52,413 bases of DNA from Clostridia bacterium. Its GTDB lineage: Bacteria; Bacillota; Clostridia; Oscillospirales; CAG-272. This document shows positions 7,226 to 15,360 of the stretch, piece by piece; the first letter of the stretch is position 1; every line of letters begins with the position of its first letter. Location of the stretch: the NCBI GenBank assembly GCA_017537175.1, contig JAFYLH010000003.1, forward strand, positions 1 to 52,413, written 5' to 3'. The notes beneath the pieces are model-generated. The model was not told where the DNA came from and made no database searches. It worked only from the letters and a program-made list of their open reading frames with translations. The position numbers were made by a program, and so were the translations under genes.

Positions 7226-8892
7226 AAGAAAAGGATGTACTTATCCCCATTGGTAAGGACGAAATAATAAAGGCCCGTCAGACCCTTATGCGCTATAAAA
7301 GCGACAAGGTGAACCTTGAAAAGAAGATAGTGGCAAACGAGGACTGGTGGAAGCTCAGACACTGGGAGCAGCTGAGAACTGACCCTAAGGAATACAATCC
7401 TGCCTCAGCGTGGCTTTGGAATGTTATAGTTTCAAAGCACGCGGATGCTATGGACTCCTTCCCCGAGCCCAATCTTCTGCCCCGAAGCGAAGATGACCGT
7501 CTTGAGGCAAAAAAGCTGTCCTCTGTTATACCTGTCATACTTGAGCAGAATGATTTTGAAAGGGTATATTCAGAGCTTCAGTGGTATAAGCTCAAGCAGG
7601 GTACGGGGGTCTACGGTATCTTTTGGGATTGTGAAAAAAACAGAGGTCTGGGAGATATCAGCATACAAAAGGTGGATGTGCTGTCCCTGTTTTGGGAAAG
7701 CGGTATCAACGATATACAAAAGTCCAAAAACCTTTTTTATGTTACCCTGTGTGACCGCGATGAACTGAAGGAAAGCTACGGTATAAGCGACGAGGATATA
7801 GGCACGGCGGATGTGGATCTTGCAAAGTACAGGTATGACGACAGCGTAGATACCGCCGGCAAGGCTACGGTGGTGGATTGGTACTACCGTAAGGGCGGTG
7901 TGCTTCACTACTGTAAGTTTACCGGTAATACCCTGCTTTTTGCCACCGAAAACCAGCCCGAGCTTTATCCCAACGGCTGGTATGACCACGGCTTATATCC
8001 CTTTGTCTTTGACACCCTGTTCAGCATAGAGGGGACTCCCTGCGGATACGGCTATATAGATATCGGCAAGGATGCCCAGACCCAGATAGATATGCTTAAC
8101 CATTCTATAATCAACAATGCTATGCTTGCCTCAAGACCCAGATACTTTATCCGCGGAGACGGAGCGGTAAACGAGGAGGAGTTTGCCGACTGGACAAAGG
8201 ATTTTGTCCACACCAACGGTAATCTGGGCAGAGATTCCATACAGCAGATAGATGTAAGCCCTGTTAATCCCATATATGTAACCCTTTTGAACAATAAGAT
8301 AGATGAGCTTAAGGAGACCTCGGGCAACCGTGATGCCAATAACGGCGGTACTGCCTCGGGTGTTACCGCGGCATCCGCCATTGCCGCAATGCAGGAGGCA
8401 GGAGGCAAACTTTCAAGAGATTCAAGCCGAGGCTCCTATATAGCCTACAAGCAGATGATACTGCAATGCATAGAGCTTATCAGACAGTTTTATGATATGC
8501 CCAGAAGCTTCCGCATTTCGGGAGAAATGGGCAGGGTAGAGTTTACATCATACTGCAACAGGGAGCTTTTGCCCAGATATCAGGGTGAGTGCTTTGGTGT
8601 GGATATGGGCTACCGTACCCCTGTCTTTGATATCGAGGTATCCCCTCAGCGCTCCAATCCCTATTCCAAAATGTCACAGAACGAGCTGGCGCTCCAGTTC
8701 TATAATTTGGGATTCTTTGATCCCCAAAGGGCAGAGGCGGCGCTGGGATGCCTTAAAATGATGGACTTTGCAGGTAAGGAAGCGGTGATGCAGCGAATTT
8801 CGGAAAGAGCGGATGCGATCTCTGTCCCCGTGTCCCCAAAAGGCAGGGTATCTCTGTCCCCGCCGGTACCTGCAGAAGGTGTGATACCGTGA
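7222..8892 (+). CDS. Phage portal protein
   Basis: A 556-residue protein directly after terL with portal features: an N-terminal helical region with WWKLRHWEQL, a central DAQTQIDMLNHSIINNAMLASRPRYFI segment (given as two runs, about 290-302 and 303-315), an ELKETSGNRD motif and a long amphipathic helix AASAIAAMQEAG. Portals form the dodecameric vertex ring through which TerL pumps DNA. Relationship is suggested by order, length and the KET-SG-NRD motif typical of short-tailed-phage connectors. The stop overlaps the GTG of the Prp-like gene by 4 nt. Confidence 0.82.
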   Translation: MKEKDVLIPIGKDEIIKARQTLMRYKSDKVNLEKKIVANEDWWKLRHWEQLRTDPKEYNPASAWLWNVIVSKHADAMDSFPEPNLLPRSEDDRLEAKKLSSVIPVILEQNDFERVYSELQWYKLKQGTGVYGIFWDCEKNRGLGDISIQKVDVLSLFWESGINDIQKSKNLFYVTLCDRDELKESYGISDEDIGTADVDLAKYRYDDSVDTAGKATVVDWYYRKGGVLHYCKFTGNTLLFATENQPELYPNGWYDHGLYPFVFDTLFSIEGTPCGYGYIDIGKDAQTQIDMLNHSIINNAMLASRPRYFIRGDGAVNEEEFADWTKDFVHTNGNLGRDSIQQIDVSPVNPIYVTLLNNKIDELKETSGNRDANNGGTASGVTAASAIAAMQEAGGKLSRDSSRGSYIAYKQMILQCIELIRQFYDMPRSFRISGEMGRVEFTSYCNRELLPRYQGECFGVDMGYRTPVFDIEVSPQRSNPYSKMSQNELALQFYNLGFFDPQRAEAALGCLKMMDFAGKEAVMQRISERADAISVPVSPKGRVSLSPPVPAEGVIP

Positions 8893-9164
8893 TAGAGGCG
8901 GTATACGATAAGGATGCTCTGACCCTTACAGTTACAGGGCATGCCGACTATGCGCCCTACGGACAGGATGTTGTATGTGCAGGGGTCTCCACTCTTGTAT
9001 ATACCCTTATCAACAGCTGTCCCTGTGAGATCATAGGAGAAACCGTAAGGGTCAAGGATGACAGACGGTTATATGATGCAATTATCTGCGGACTTGAAAT
9101 GATTTCGGCACAATTTCCAAAAAACCTGAGGGTGGTACCCTACCGAACTGATGTTCGGGCGTGA
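8889..9164 (+). CDS. Prp-like cysteine protease (probable capsid-maturation protease)
   Basis: 91 residues with the Prp (YsxB) signature: GHADYAPYGQDVVCAGVS, giving catalytic His18 and Cys30 twelve residues apart as in Staphylococcus Prp, then a conserved LxxxLINS-type helix and a C-terminal helix with DAIICGLEMISAQFP. Host Prp removes the N-terminal extension of ribosomal protein L27 in Firmicutes and also processes capsid and scaffold proteins of phage 80alpha. Here the gene lies inside the head operon between portal and scaffold, where prohead proteases usually lie. The GTG start overlaps the portal stop. Confidence 0.85.
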   Translation: MIEAVYDKDALTLTVTGHADYAPYGQDVVCAGVSTLVYTLINSCPCEIIGETVRVKDDRRLYDAIICGLEMISAQFPKNLRVVPYRTDVRA

Positions 9165-9170
9165 TATAAT
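9162..9170 (+). promoter_or_regulatory. Extended -10 promoter before scaffold and capsid genes
   Basis: TG-a-TATAAT (9162-9170), without a good -35 hexamer, followed by a hairpin GATGCCG/CGGCATC (9189-9207). An internal promoter would raise scaffold and capsid protein above the other head proteins. Confidence 0.4.
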
Positions 9171-9233
9171 GCAGACATCGCAGTAACAGATGCCGCAAAA
9201 CGGCATCCTGCAGAAAGAGAAAGGAAGACATAT

Positions 9234-9959
9234 ATGTTGGAAAATGAAATTCAGTCGGGCGAGGTGCACTCTGCACAGACTCCCGCCGCCGGGGAGACAA
9301 GGGTAAGCTTTGATGAGCTTATCGAAGGAGACTACCGTGACGAATATAAAGCCAAGGTAGAAGCTATAGTCAAGAGCAGGCTCAAGAGTCACGCTGAGGA
9401 CAAAAGAAGATATGAAGAGCTCAGCGCAGGGCTGGGTGAGCTTGCAATCGAGCTTGGTATTGAGGCAGATAAGCCTGCCGATATAATCGAGAGCCTTAAA
9501 AAGCACAGGGAAGAGGACATAGGTCAGGCAGGTGAGGCCTTCTCACAGGAAAACAAGGACCTGTCACAGCCCTGTATTGCTCCCGAGGTTGCCCAAAGAG
9601 TAAAGGAACTGGCAATGAGGACAGAAGAGGTAAAGCAGCTTTACCCCGGGCTTGACATTGCCAAGGAGCTAAGCGACCCGGTTTTTGTACAGCTGATGTC
9701 AGCTTCGGGCGGAGATGTGCGCCGTGCATATGAGATGAAGTATCACGACGATATCCTGACCCACGCCATGCAGTATGCATTTAACACCGCAGAGCAGAGG
9801 CTGTCCGAGGCTATGGCCTCAAGGGTAAACCGACCCGGTGAAAGTGCGGCCTCGGGCATGTCGGGTGTTCTTATGACAAGGGACCCCAAAAATCTTACAA
9901 GAGCACAGCGCTCTGAGATCAAAAAAAGGGTACGCAGAGGAGAAAAGATCCTCTGGTAA
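9234..9959 (+). CDS. Capsid scaffolding protein
   Basis: A 241-residue acidic, highly helical protein immediately upstream of the major capsid gene, the usual place of a scaffold. The region VSFDELIEGDYRDEYKAKVEAI and the following KSRLKSHAEDKRRYEEL (separate runs) are charged and coiled-coil-like. The C terminus is basic (RSEIKKRVRRGEKILW), as scaffolds commonly end with a capsid-binding basic helix. Unlike the 80alpha scaffold it has no Prp-type cleavage motif at its N terminus. Preceded by GGAAGAC and a possible internal promoter. Confidence 0.75.
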   Translation: MLENEIQSGEVHSAQTPAAGETRVSFDELIEGDYRDEYKAKVEAIVKSRLKSHAEDKRRYEELSAGLGELAIELGIEADKPADIIESLKKHREEDIGQAGEAFSQENKDLSQPCIAPEVAQRVKELAMRTEEVKQLYPGLDIAKELSDPVFVQLMSASGGDVRRAYEMKYHDDILTHAMQYAFNTAEQRLSEAMASRVNRPGESAASGMSGVLMTRDPKNLTRAQRSEIKKRVRRGEKILW

Positions 9960-10024
9960 GCGGGTCAGACCCGCAGCGATAATCGGGACCTTAATGAGCT
10001 TAAATTTTTTGAAAGCGCCCGATT
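9960..10024 (+). other. Structured leader of the major capsid gene
   Basis: Hairpin GCGGGTCAGACCCGC (9960-9974), then AATCGGG (9981-9987) able to pair with CCCGATT (10018-10024) across a 30-nt loop. No U-run follows, so it is more likely an mRNA stabilising or processing element than a terminator. A strong AAAGGAGG lies downstream. Confidence 0.45.
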
Positions 10025-10066
10025 TGAGGTAAAACCTTATATAAAACAATTTAAAGGAGGAAAATA

Positions 10067-11272
10067 ATGATAAATAAGGAATTTGATATTCAGGCATTTG
10101 CGGATGCCAATACACAGACTACAGACTCTCCTACCTTAAGCGAGGGTATGCAGCAGTACTATAACACCGAGCTTCTTGAAAATGCCAAGGAAGAGCTTTT
10201 CTTCAATCAGTTCGGTAAGGTTCAGACCCTTCCCGAGGGTAACGGCAAGAAGGTTCAGTGGCGTAAGTTTGATACCTTTGGCAAGGCTACCACTCCCCTT
10301 GAGGAGGGTGTAACCCCCGACGGCAACACAATGACCATGATCACCGTGGAGGCAGAGGTGGAGCAGTACGGTGACTATACCACCGTATCTGATATGCTGG
10401 ATATGACAGCAGTAGACGATGTTATCCTCTCCTGCACAGAGGAGCACGGCGCACAGGCTGGTCTTACCCTTGATACCCTTACCCGTAACGAGATCTGTAA
10501 GGGAAAAAATGTATCCTTCCCCGAGGGCTATTCTCTCAGATACGAGCTTGATTCGGATGCCAAGCTTACTGCAAGCGCGGTGAACAAGGCTGTTACCAAG
10601 CTTAAGAAGAACAAGACTCCCAAGATAGGCGGCAAGTATATCTGTATCATCCACCCCTCTGTGTCCGAGGATCTGCGTGAGAGTGAGGGCTGGATCGAGG
10701 CACACAAGTATGCCGCTACCACCGAGATCTTTAACGGTGAGATAGGTGAGCTTCACGGTGTACGCTTTATCGAGTCCAACGAGGCCCCCATCTTCTGCGG
10801 TGAAAACCTTGCAGGGGATGAGAGAACTCTTACCGTCAAGAGCGCAAACACATCCAAGCTTAACAATGTGGATGTAGGTGTGGCTGACGAGAGCCTTATC
10901 GGCAGATATGTACTTATCAACGGTAACAAGTACAGAATAGAGGGTATCTCCGGCTCCAACAAGATCACTCTTGACGAGCCTGTTACCGTAGAAGCGGGTG
11001 TTACCGTATATCCCGGCGAGGGCGGTCGTGATGGCTGTGCGGTATACGGCTGTATCTTCTTTGGCCGTGATGCCTACGGCAGAGTAGAGCTTTCCGGCGG
11101 TGCTATGGAGATGATAGTTAAGTCTAAGGGCTCCGCAGGCACAGCCGACCCTCTTAACCAGCGCTCCACGGTAGGCTGGAAGGCGGCTCACGCGGCGGCT
11201 ATCCTCTATGAGGAAAGACTTATCCGCTTTGAGTGCGGCTCCTCTTACAGCAATACCGATACCGCAAACTGA
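10067..11272 (+). CDS. N4-gp56 family major capsid protein with Prp-type cleavage motif
   Basis: 401 residues. The N-terminal third has the family pattern: MQQYYNTELLENAKEELFF, GKKVQWRKFDTFGKATTPL, EEGVTPDGN and VEQYGDYTTVSDMLDM. A domain at about 265-325 (KLNNVDVGVADESLIG and the following beta-rich part) is an insertion. Residues 6-12 are FDIQAFA followed by Asp, closely resembling the LNLQxFA-type site that Prp cuts in L27 and in phage 80alpha capsid protein. Cleavage would leave DANTQTTD as the mature N terminus. The strong GGAGG six bases upstream fits high expression. Confidence 0.9.
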   Translation: MINKEFDIQAFADANTQTTDSPTLSEGMQQYYNTELLENAKEELFFNQFGKVQTLPEGNGKKVQWRKFDTFGKATTPLEEGVTPDGNTMTMITVEAEVEQYGDYTTVSDMLDMTAVDDVILSCTEEHGAQAGLTLDTLTRNEICKGKNVSFPEGYSLRYELDSDAKLTASAVNKAVTKLKKNKTPKIGGKYICIIHPSVSEDLRESEGWIEAHKYAATTEIFNGEIGELHGVRFIESNEAPIFCGENLAGDERTLTVKSANTSKLNNVDVGVADESLIGRYVLINGNKYRIEGISGSNKITLDEPVTVEAGVTVYPGEGGRDGCAVYGCIFFGRDAYGRVELSGGAMEMIVKSKGSAGTADPLNQRSTVGWKAAHAAAILYEERLIRFECGSSYSNTDTAN

Positions 11273-11280
11273 GGTGTGCT

Positions 11281-11490
11281 ATGAAGAAGAGTAATAAGGA
11301 AAGAATGGTTACGCTCCGTCTGCCCCGTATAAGCGGTAAGAATGACGCGGTGTACATTTCGGTGGGTGAGCGCTCCTGGCGTATCAGAAGAGGCTATGAT
11401 GTTACTCTGCCCCTCTGTGCCTATGATGTACTGCGCAATTCCGAGCTTGCCGAGGACAGAGCAATAACCTATACCGAAGCAATTCATTGA
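11281..11490 (+). CDS. Small conserved head-region protein
   Basis: 69 residues, basic N terminus, with MVTLRLPR then AVYISVGERSWRIRRGYDVTLP, a compact beta-rich pattern seen in small proteins that follow the capsid gene in related Clostridial phage head modules. A structural role such as capsid decoration or head completion is inferred from position only. The ATG at 11281 lies 8 nt after the capsid stop and is preceded by GAGGTG; upstream extension would run back into the capsid gene. Confidence 0.6.
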   Translation: MKKSNKERMVTLRLPRISGKNDAVYISVGERSWRIRRGYDVTLPLCAYDVLRNSELAEDRAITYTEAIH

Positions 11491-11531
11491 GAAAGGGGAG
11501 GGTGACCTCCCCTTTTAAGGAAAGGAGAAAT

Positions 11532-11891
11532 ATGACTGTAGGAGAAGTAATTAAAAAAGTAGAAAAGCACAGACCCGGAGTTAATATATCTCTGTGTGAA
11601 TATCTGTCCTGTCTTGGCGGACTGGAGCAGCGTATATATACCGATATTATATCCGCCCATGAGGGTAATAAGGAGCTTGTACCCCTGTCAGAGGACTCGG
11701 AAATGCTTGTTCCGGATATGTACGGCGATCTCTATTGCTTCTGGATGCTTGCCCGTATAGATCTTGCCAACGGTGATACTGCGGGCTATACCAACAATAT
11801 GATACTCTATAACAGCCTTATGAGCAGCTTTTCGGATCATTATACAAGATCTCATATGCCCAAGGCACGGGGAAGGTTGAGGTGGCGCTGA
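11532..11891 (+). CDS. Probable head-tail connector-like protein
   Basis: 119 residues, all-helical prediction: MTVGEVIKKVEKHRPG, a LSCLGGLEQRIYTDIIS helix and a YGDLYCFWMLARIDLANGD segment with an AGYTNNMILYNSLM helix. Size, position after the capsid gene and alpha-helical character resemble phage head-tail adaptor (gp6-like) proteins. No specific family is recognised with confidence. The ATG at 11532 follows AAAGGAG. The TGA overlaps the ATG of the next gene by one base (TGATG). Confidence 0.5.
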   Translation: MTVGEVIKKVEKHRPGVNISLCEYLSCLGGLEQRIYTDIISAHEGNKELVPLSEDSEMLVPDMYGDLYCFWMLARIDLANGDTAGYTNNMILYNSLMSSFSDHYTRSHMPKARGRLRWR

Positions 11892-13831
11892 TGTATCTGC
11901 CCAAGATAAATATGCGAAGCATCAAACGAAAGCGCACAGAGCGTTTTTACGGTCTGGACAGGGGCAGAGCGGTGGAGGACGGGTACTTTTCGGAGGACTG
12001 TAATCTTTCCGCACGGCATTTTCCCGCCCTCAGTACCGCCCCAAAGCGCTACGAGCTTGACAGCTATGAGATAGTAAGCGAGCACCCTCCACTTTATTTT
12101 CGCAACCGCGATATATACTGTATAGCGGCTCTCAGACCTGACCAGCCCTTTATATACAGCCTTATAAAGGGAGAAAAAAAGCTGCTTGATTTTGACTTTG
12201 GCTCGGTTGCAGGTATGGGGAATATCCTTAACTTCAATTCAAAGACCCTTATGGTAAATAAGGACAGGGCGTTTGAGTTTGACCCCAAAAATCCCTCTCC
12301 TCTCACAGGCTTCTTTGATATGGGATATACCCTTGAGGTGGAGCCTGCCCACGAAAATAACGAGTACAAGGAAAGAACCCTCAGACTGTCGGTGGTCTAT
12401 GAGGATATGAGTGAGGTGGGCAGCTATAGCAGCGGTACTGCCGAATCCGATTTCCCCGCAGAAGCAGCTGTGGGTGATATGTATGCAAAATATCTTGAAT
12501 ATTACAGGCTTATATACAAGGACGGCTCGGACAGCTCAAAAAACATATGGCAGCCTGTTACCTCGGTAAGACTGAGGCTGGATATAGGAGACGGCTACCG
12601 CCGCTTTAAGGAAGGGGATTATGTCAAGCTCAGCGACCTTTGCTACTGGAACTGGTCGGTAAAAAAGCTCTCTGCACTTGAGTGCTTTGTCCGTATTGGG
12701 TATATCGATGACAGCAAGCGCTTTGTGACCGAGCCTGTGTCGGTATTTGAGGATATGAATATGATCCTTTGCAAAATGAAGTATCCCACCAACGATATCG
12801 GCTACGGCTCTCCCATAATAGATAATGAGGGCAACTGCCTTCCTCTGCTTTCGGGCAGCGTGTCAGGCTGTATGCCGTCAATGGATCTTATCTGTACCGG
12901 TGCCAACCGCGTGTGGGGATGCTCCAACGATAACCGTGAGATATATGCAAGCGAGCTGGGCAATGCCCGAAACTTCAGCGTTTTTGAGGGTCTGTCGGGG
13001 GACAGCTATGCCGTTACCGTAGGCTCAGAGGGGGATTTTACCGCCTGTTGCAGCTATCTCGGCTCTCCTGTCTTCTTTAAGGAGACGGAGATGATACTTA
13101 TAACAGGCTCAAGGCCTGCAGGCTTTACCCTTAACAGCTATTCGGTAAGAGGAGTTCCCGCCCACAGCCCCGCGGGGGTATGTGTAACGGGAGATATACT
13201 CTACTTTGTTTCGGGAGACGGAGTGTATGCCTATAACGGAGGCAGCATAAGCTGTATATCCGATGCGCTGGGTGATGATATAAGAGGGCTTCGCAACTGT
13301 GTGCTTTTTGGGGACGGAGATATACTCTACCTGTCCGCACTCTGTGAGGACAAGCCGGTACAGTATACCTATGATATCGCCCACCGTATATGGCATAAGT
13401 GCTCTACAGACAGGGTAGTGGGGTATATAAGATACCCCGATGCCGTTCTTGCCGTATGCCATGACGGACAAAGAGCCCGCTTTGTCACCCTGGACAGAGG
13501 TATTGCGCGTGACTATGATCTTACGGGAGCAAAGGAGGAGAAAATGCAGTGGTGCTGGGAGACGGGGGATATATCCTATTCCACCGACAAAAAGTACTTA
13601 AGAAAGCTGAGTCTTGATACCGCCTCTTCGGGTAACAGCCGTCTGTATATCTCCTATGACGGCGGCTGTTTTTGTGAGATAGGCAGCTTTGCTCCCCATA
13701 AGAGAGGAAGCACAAGAATAACGGTGTTCCCGCAGAGATGCGATTATTTCCGTATCCGTATGGAGGGGGATGAAGAAATGACCCTGTATGCCGTTACACA
13801 GGAAATTGAGGAGGTAAAGGAAAATGGCTGA
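11891..13831 (+). CDS. Large virion protein, possible beta-propeller tail nozzle
   Basis: 646 residues, the largest product of the cassette. An N-terminal basic stretch (INMRSIKRKRTERFYGLDRG) precedes repeated blade-like segments such as NRVWGCSNDNREIYASELGN, VGSEGDFTACCSYLGSPVFF, GVCVTGDILYFVSGDGVYAYNG (two runs) and LFGDGDILYLSALCED. Such repeats resemble packaged-DNA-stabilisation or nozzle propellers of short-tailed phages (P22 gp10 or T7 gp12 type). That assignment is inference from repeat style and gene order. The ATG at 11891 overlaps the previous stop; an in-frame GTG at 11882 is the alternative. Confidence 0.5.
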   Translation: MYLPKINMRSIKRKRTERFYGLDRGRAVEDGYFSEDCNLSARHFPALSTAPKRYELDSYEIVSEHPPLYFRNRDIYCIAALRPDQPFIYSLIKGEKKLLDFDFGSVAGMGNILNFNSKTLMVNKDRAFEFDPKNPSPLTGFFDMGYTLEVEPAHENNEYKERTLRLSVVYEDMSEVGSYSSGTAESDFPAEAAVGDMYAKYLEYYRLIYKDGSDSSKNIWQPVTSVRLRLDIGDGYRRFKEGDYVKLSDLCYWNWSVKKLSALECFVRIGYIDDSKRFVTEPVSVFEDMNMILCKMKYPTNDIGYGSPIIDNEGNCLPLLSGSVSGCMPSMDLICTGANRVWGCSNDNREIYASELGNARNFSVFEGLSGDSYAVTVGSEGDFTACCSYLGSPVFFKETEMILITGSRPAGFTLNSYSVRGVPAHSPAGVCVTGDILYFVSGDGVYAYNGGSISCISDALGDDIRGLRNCVLFGDGDILYLSALCEDKPVQYTYDIAHRIWHKCSTDRVVGYIRYPDAVLAVCHDGQRARFVTLDRGIARDYDLTGAKEEKMQWCWETGDISYSTDKKYLRKLSLDTASSGNSRLYISYDGGCFCEIGSFAPHKRGSTRITVFPQRCDYFRIRMEGDEEMTLYAVTQEIEEVKENG

Positions 13832-13976
13832 CAGCTACATAAAGCGCATAAGTCCCAATGCCACAAACACCGAGATATGCGAGTATCTTAACTATCTTGC
13901 GGACAGACTGGGATATATACTGGAAAATCTGGATGAGGAAAATATGACCGATTCCTATAACAGAAAAGGAGGATAA
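13824..13976 (+). CDS. 50-residue protein in the capsid cassette
   Basis: A short gene, MADSYIKRISPNATNTEICE and onwards, ending SYNRKGG. It overlaps the preceding gene by 8 nt, has GGAGGTAAAGG upstream, and its stop is 1 nt before the next ATG, itself preceded by AAAGGAGG that lies inside this gene. The middle (EICEYLNYLADRLGYILENL) is a single amphipathic, heptad-like helix. Function unknown; the coupling on both sides makes it very likely to be translated. Confidence 0.75.
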   Translation: MADSYIKRISPNATNTEICEYLNYLADRLGYILENLDEENMTDSYNRKGG

Positions 13977-13977
13977 A

Positions 13978-14634
13978 ATGTCGATCAGAGGAGTAAGCGA
14001 CAGCACCGCCTCGGCTCTGTATGCCTTGATAAATCCAAAGGCAAAAAGAGAAGAGACAAAGGTATCAAAGCCTGCATCAAAGCAGGAGGACAAATATGCT
14101 CTCAAAAGAGATGAGCTGCTGGACAGCTATCTTAACAGAGAGCCCTATGAATTCAATATAAACACAGATAAGCTCTACAGGCAGTATGCCGATATGTATA
14201 AAAAGCAGGGCGAGGCTGCTATGAGGGACACCGTAGCTCAGGCAAGCGAAAAAACAGGGGGATACGGATCCTCCTACGCAGTTACTGCCGGCTCACAGGC
14301 ATATCAGGGCTATCTGGACAAGCTCAACAGTATAGTTCCTCAGCTTGAGCAAAACGCCTATGACAGATACAGGGACAAGGACAGCAGTATGCTTGAAGCG
14401 CTGAGTACCCTTGATGACCTTGATACAAAGGAGTACAAAAAGCAAAGGGACAGCTATGAGGACTATAAGGATATGAGGGATTATTACCGCAAGGTATATG
14501 AATACGAAAGCGACTATGATTACGATATGTATAAGGCGCTTACCGATTATGTCCTTGCCCTTGCAAAGCTTGAGAACAGCTCTGTTGCCAAAGAGGCTGA
14601 TCAGAAGATCGCTCTGGTAAACAGGCTTAGTTGA
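13978..14634 (+). CDS. Helical virion-associated protein, last gene of the cassette
   Basis: 218 residues, strongly charged and helical. A KYALKRDELLDSYLNREPYE region precedes the small-residue segment TGGYGSSYAVTAGSQAYQGY and a long tyrosine/aspartate-rich coiled coil (YKKQRDSYEDYKDMRDYYRK). The GGYGSSYA...GSQAY pattern recurs in uncharacterised proteins of Clostridial phage modules. A role as an internal or ejection protein is possible but not shown. A strong terminator follows 5 nt after the stop. Confidence 0.55.
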   Translation: MSIRGVSDSTASALYALINPKAKREETKVSKPASKQEDKYALKRDELLDSYLNREPYEFNINTDKLYRQYADMYKKQGEAAMRDTVAQASEKTGGYGSSYAVTAGSQAYQGYLDKLNSIVPQLEQNAYDRYRDKDSSMLEALSTLDDLDTKEYKKQRDSYEDYKDMRDYYRKVYEYESDYDYDMYKALTDYVLALAKLENSSVAKEADQKIALVNRLS

Positions 14635-14638
14635 GAAA

Positions 14639-14664
14639 AAAGAGGCTGTAAGAACAGCCTCTTT
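14639..14664 (+). terminator. Terminator of the capsid cassette
   Basis: Perfect 11-bp stem AAAGAGGCTGT / ACAGCCTCTTT with an AAGA loop, 5 nt after the last stop codon. Confidence 0.85.
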
Positions 14665-14703
14665 AGTTATGAGTTATAAGTTATGAGTTATGAGTTATGA
14701 GTT
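14664..14703. repeat. AGTTATG tandem word repeat
   Basis: Five to six tandem AGTTATG/AGTTATA units between the two convergent terminators. The reverse word CATAACT reappears at 42457-42493 beside another terminator. Confidence 0.7.
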
Positions 14704-14708
14704 AAAAA

Positions 14709-14737
14709 AGTCACAGCAAAGCTGTGACTCTTTTTTT
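14709..14737. terminator. Terminator-like hairpin between cassette and SRP operon
   Basis: Stem AGTCACAGC / GCTGTGACT with an AAA loop, A-tract on one side and CTTTTTTT on the other; usable on both strands, most likely ending the minus-strand khpA transcript. Confidence 0.75.
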
Positions 14738-14818
14738 GTACATATAGAAATTATCTGCATTCCGTGTGGTTTGACATACTTAACTACAGAGCGCAGTATG
14801 GCAGGGGGAACTTCCCCC

Positions 14819-15058
14819 TCAATCGCGTATTTCTACATTGACCTTTTTACCGCACTGAGTAGCGGCCGCCTTCATAATGAGACGAAGGCTTCTGGCAATC
14901 TTGCCGTGCTTGCCGATTACTTTACCCATATCAGATGCTTCTACATTGAGGGTGAGGGTAACTGTGTCGCCCTTTACCTCCTCTGTTATAACCACCTGGT
15001 CGGGATAGACAACGATGGGCTTGACCATATCGGCAAGAATTGTTTTCAACTCTGCCAT
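14819..15058 (-). CDS. khpA: KH-domain RNA-binding protein KhpA
   Basis: A 79-residue single-KH protein (YlqC/KhpA). The GKVIGKHGKIARSLR segment holds the GxxG RNA-binding loop (GKHG). KhpA with KhpB binds RNA and influences cell size and division in Firmicutes. It follows rpsP on the same strand with a 9-nt gap, the normal gene order. It is the last gene of this operon here: the usual rimM-trmD-rplS continuation is replaced by terminator hairpins and the capsid cassette. Confidence 0.93.
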   Translation of the reverse strand: MAELKTILADMVKPIVVYPDQVVITEEVKGDTVTLTLNVEASDMGKVIGKHGKIARSLRLIMKAAATQCGKKVNVEIRD

Positions 15059-15067
15059 TATGACCTC

Positions 15068-15313
15068 TTACTTTACGATGTCAGCCTTCTTAAGAAGAGC
15101 CTTAACGGTCTCGGTGGGCTGTGCGCCGTCAGCGATCCACTTAGTAGCCTTCTCTGCGTCGATCTTAACCTCTGCAGGGTTGGTCATGGGGTTGTAGTAA
15201 CCGATCTCTTCGATGAATCTGCCGTCACGAGGGGATCTGGAATCTGCAACTACTACACGGTAAAAGGGGTTCTTCTTTGCGCCCATTCTCTTAAGTCTGA
15301 TTTTAACTGCCAT
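15068..15313 (-). CDS. rpsP: 30S ribosomal protein S16
   Basis: 81 residues, [20 protein letters not shown] followed by [20 protein letters not shown], the S16 signature. It is an early-binding small-subunit protein. The ATG at 15313 is preceded by GGAGGAAATC; five extra upstream codons in frame are not used. Lies between ffh and khpA as in most Firmicutes. Confidence 0.98.
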   Translation of the reverse strand: MAVKIRLKRMGAKKNPFYRVVVADSRSPRDGRFIEEIGYYNPMTNPAEVKIDAEKATKWIADGAQPTETVKALLKKADIVK

Positions 15314-15360
15314 TTTGATTTCCTCCAAAATATGTTTTTGTTTTTTATTTTTTGTTTATA

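Larger units (their letters stand above)
5526..14634 (+). mobile_element. Phage-derived head (capsid) cassette without tail, lysis or integration genes
   Basis: Eleven same-strand genes, nearly all intact and tightly packed, encode a TerS-position protein, TerL, portal, Prp-like protease, scaffold, N4-gp56-type capsid protein and connector/virion-like proteins. Several junctions are ATGA or GTGA overlaps. The cassette is bounded by insulating hairpins and word arrays on the left and by a terminator on the right, beside housekeeping operons. No integrase, att repeat, tape-measure, holin or endolysin gene is visible. It may be a prophage remnant, a satellite, a gene-transfer-agent-like or a domesticated particle operon. 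Confidence 0.75.

Noticed and set aside
10136..11191. 351-codon minus-strand frame across the capsid gene
   Set aside because: Antisense shadow of the capsid gene; no family features and no start signals.
5526..14634. Complete prophage
   Set aside because: No integrase, repressor block, tail tape measure, lysis genes or attachment repeats are visible on either side.
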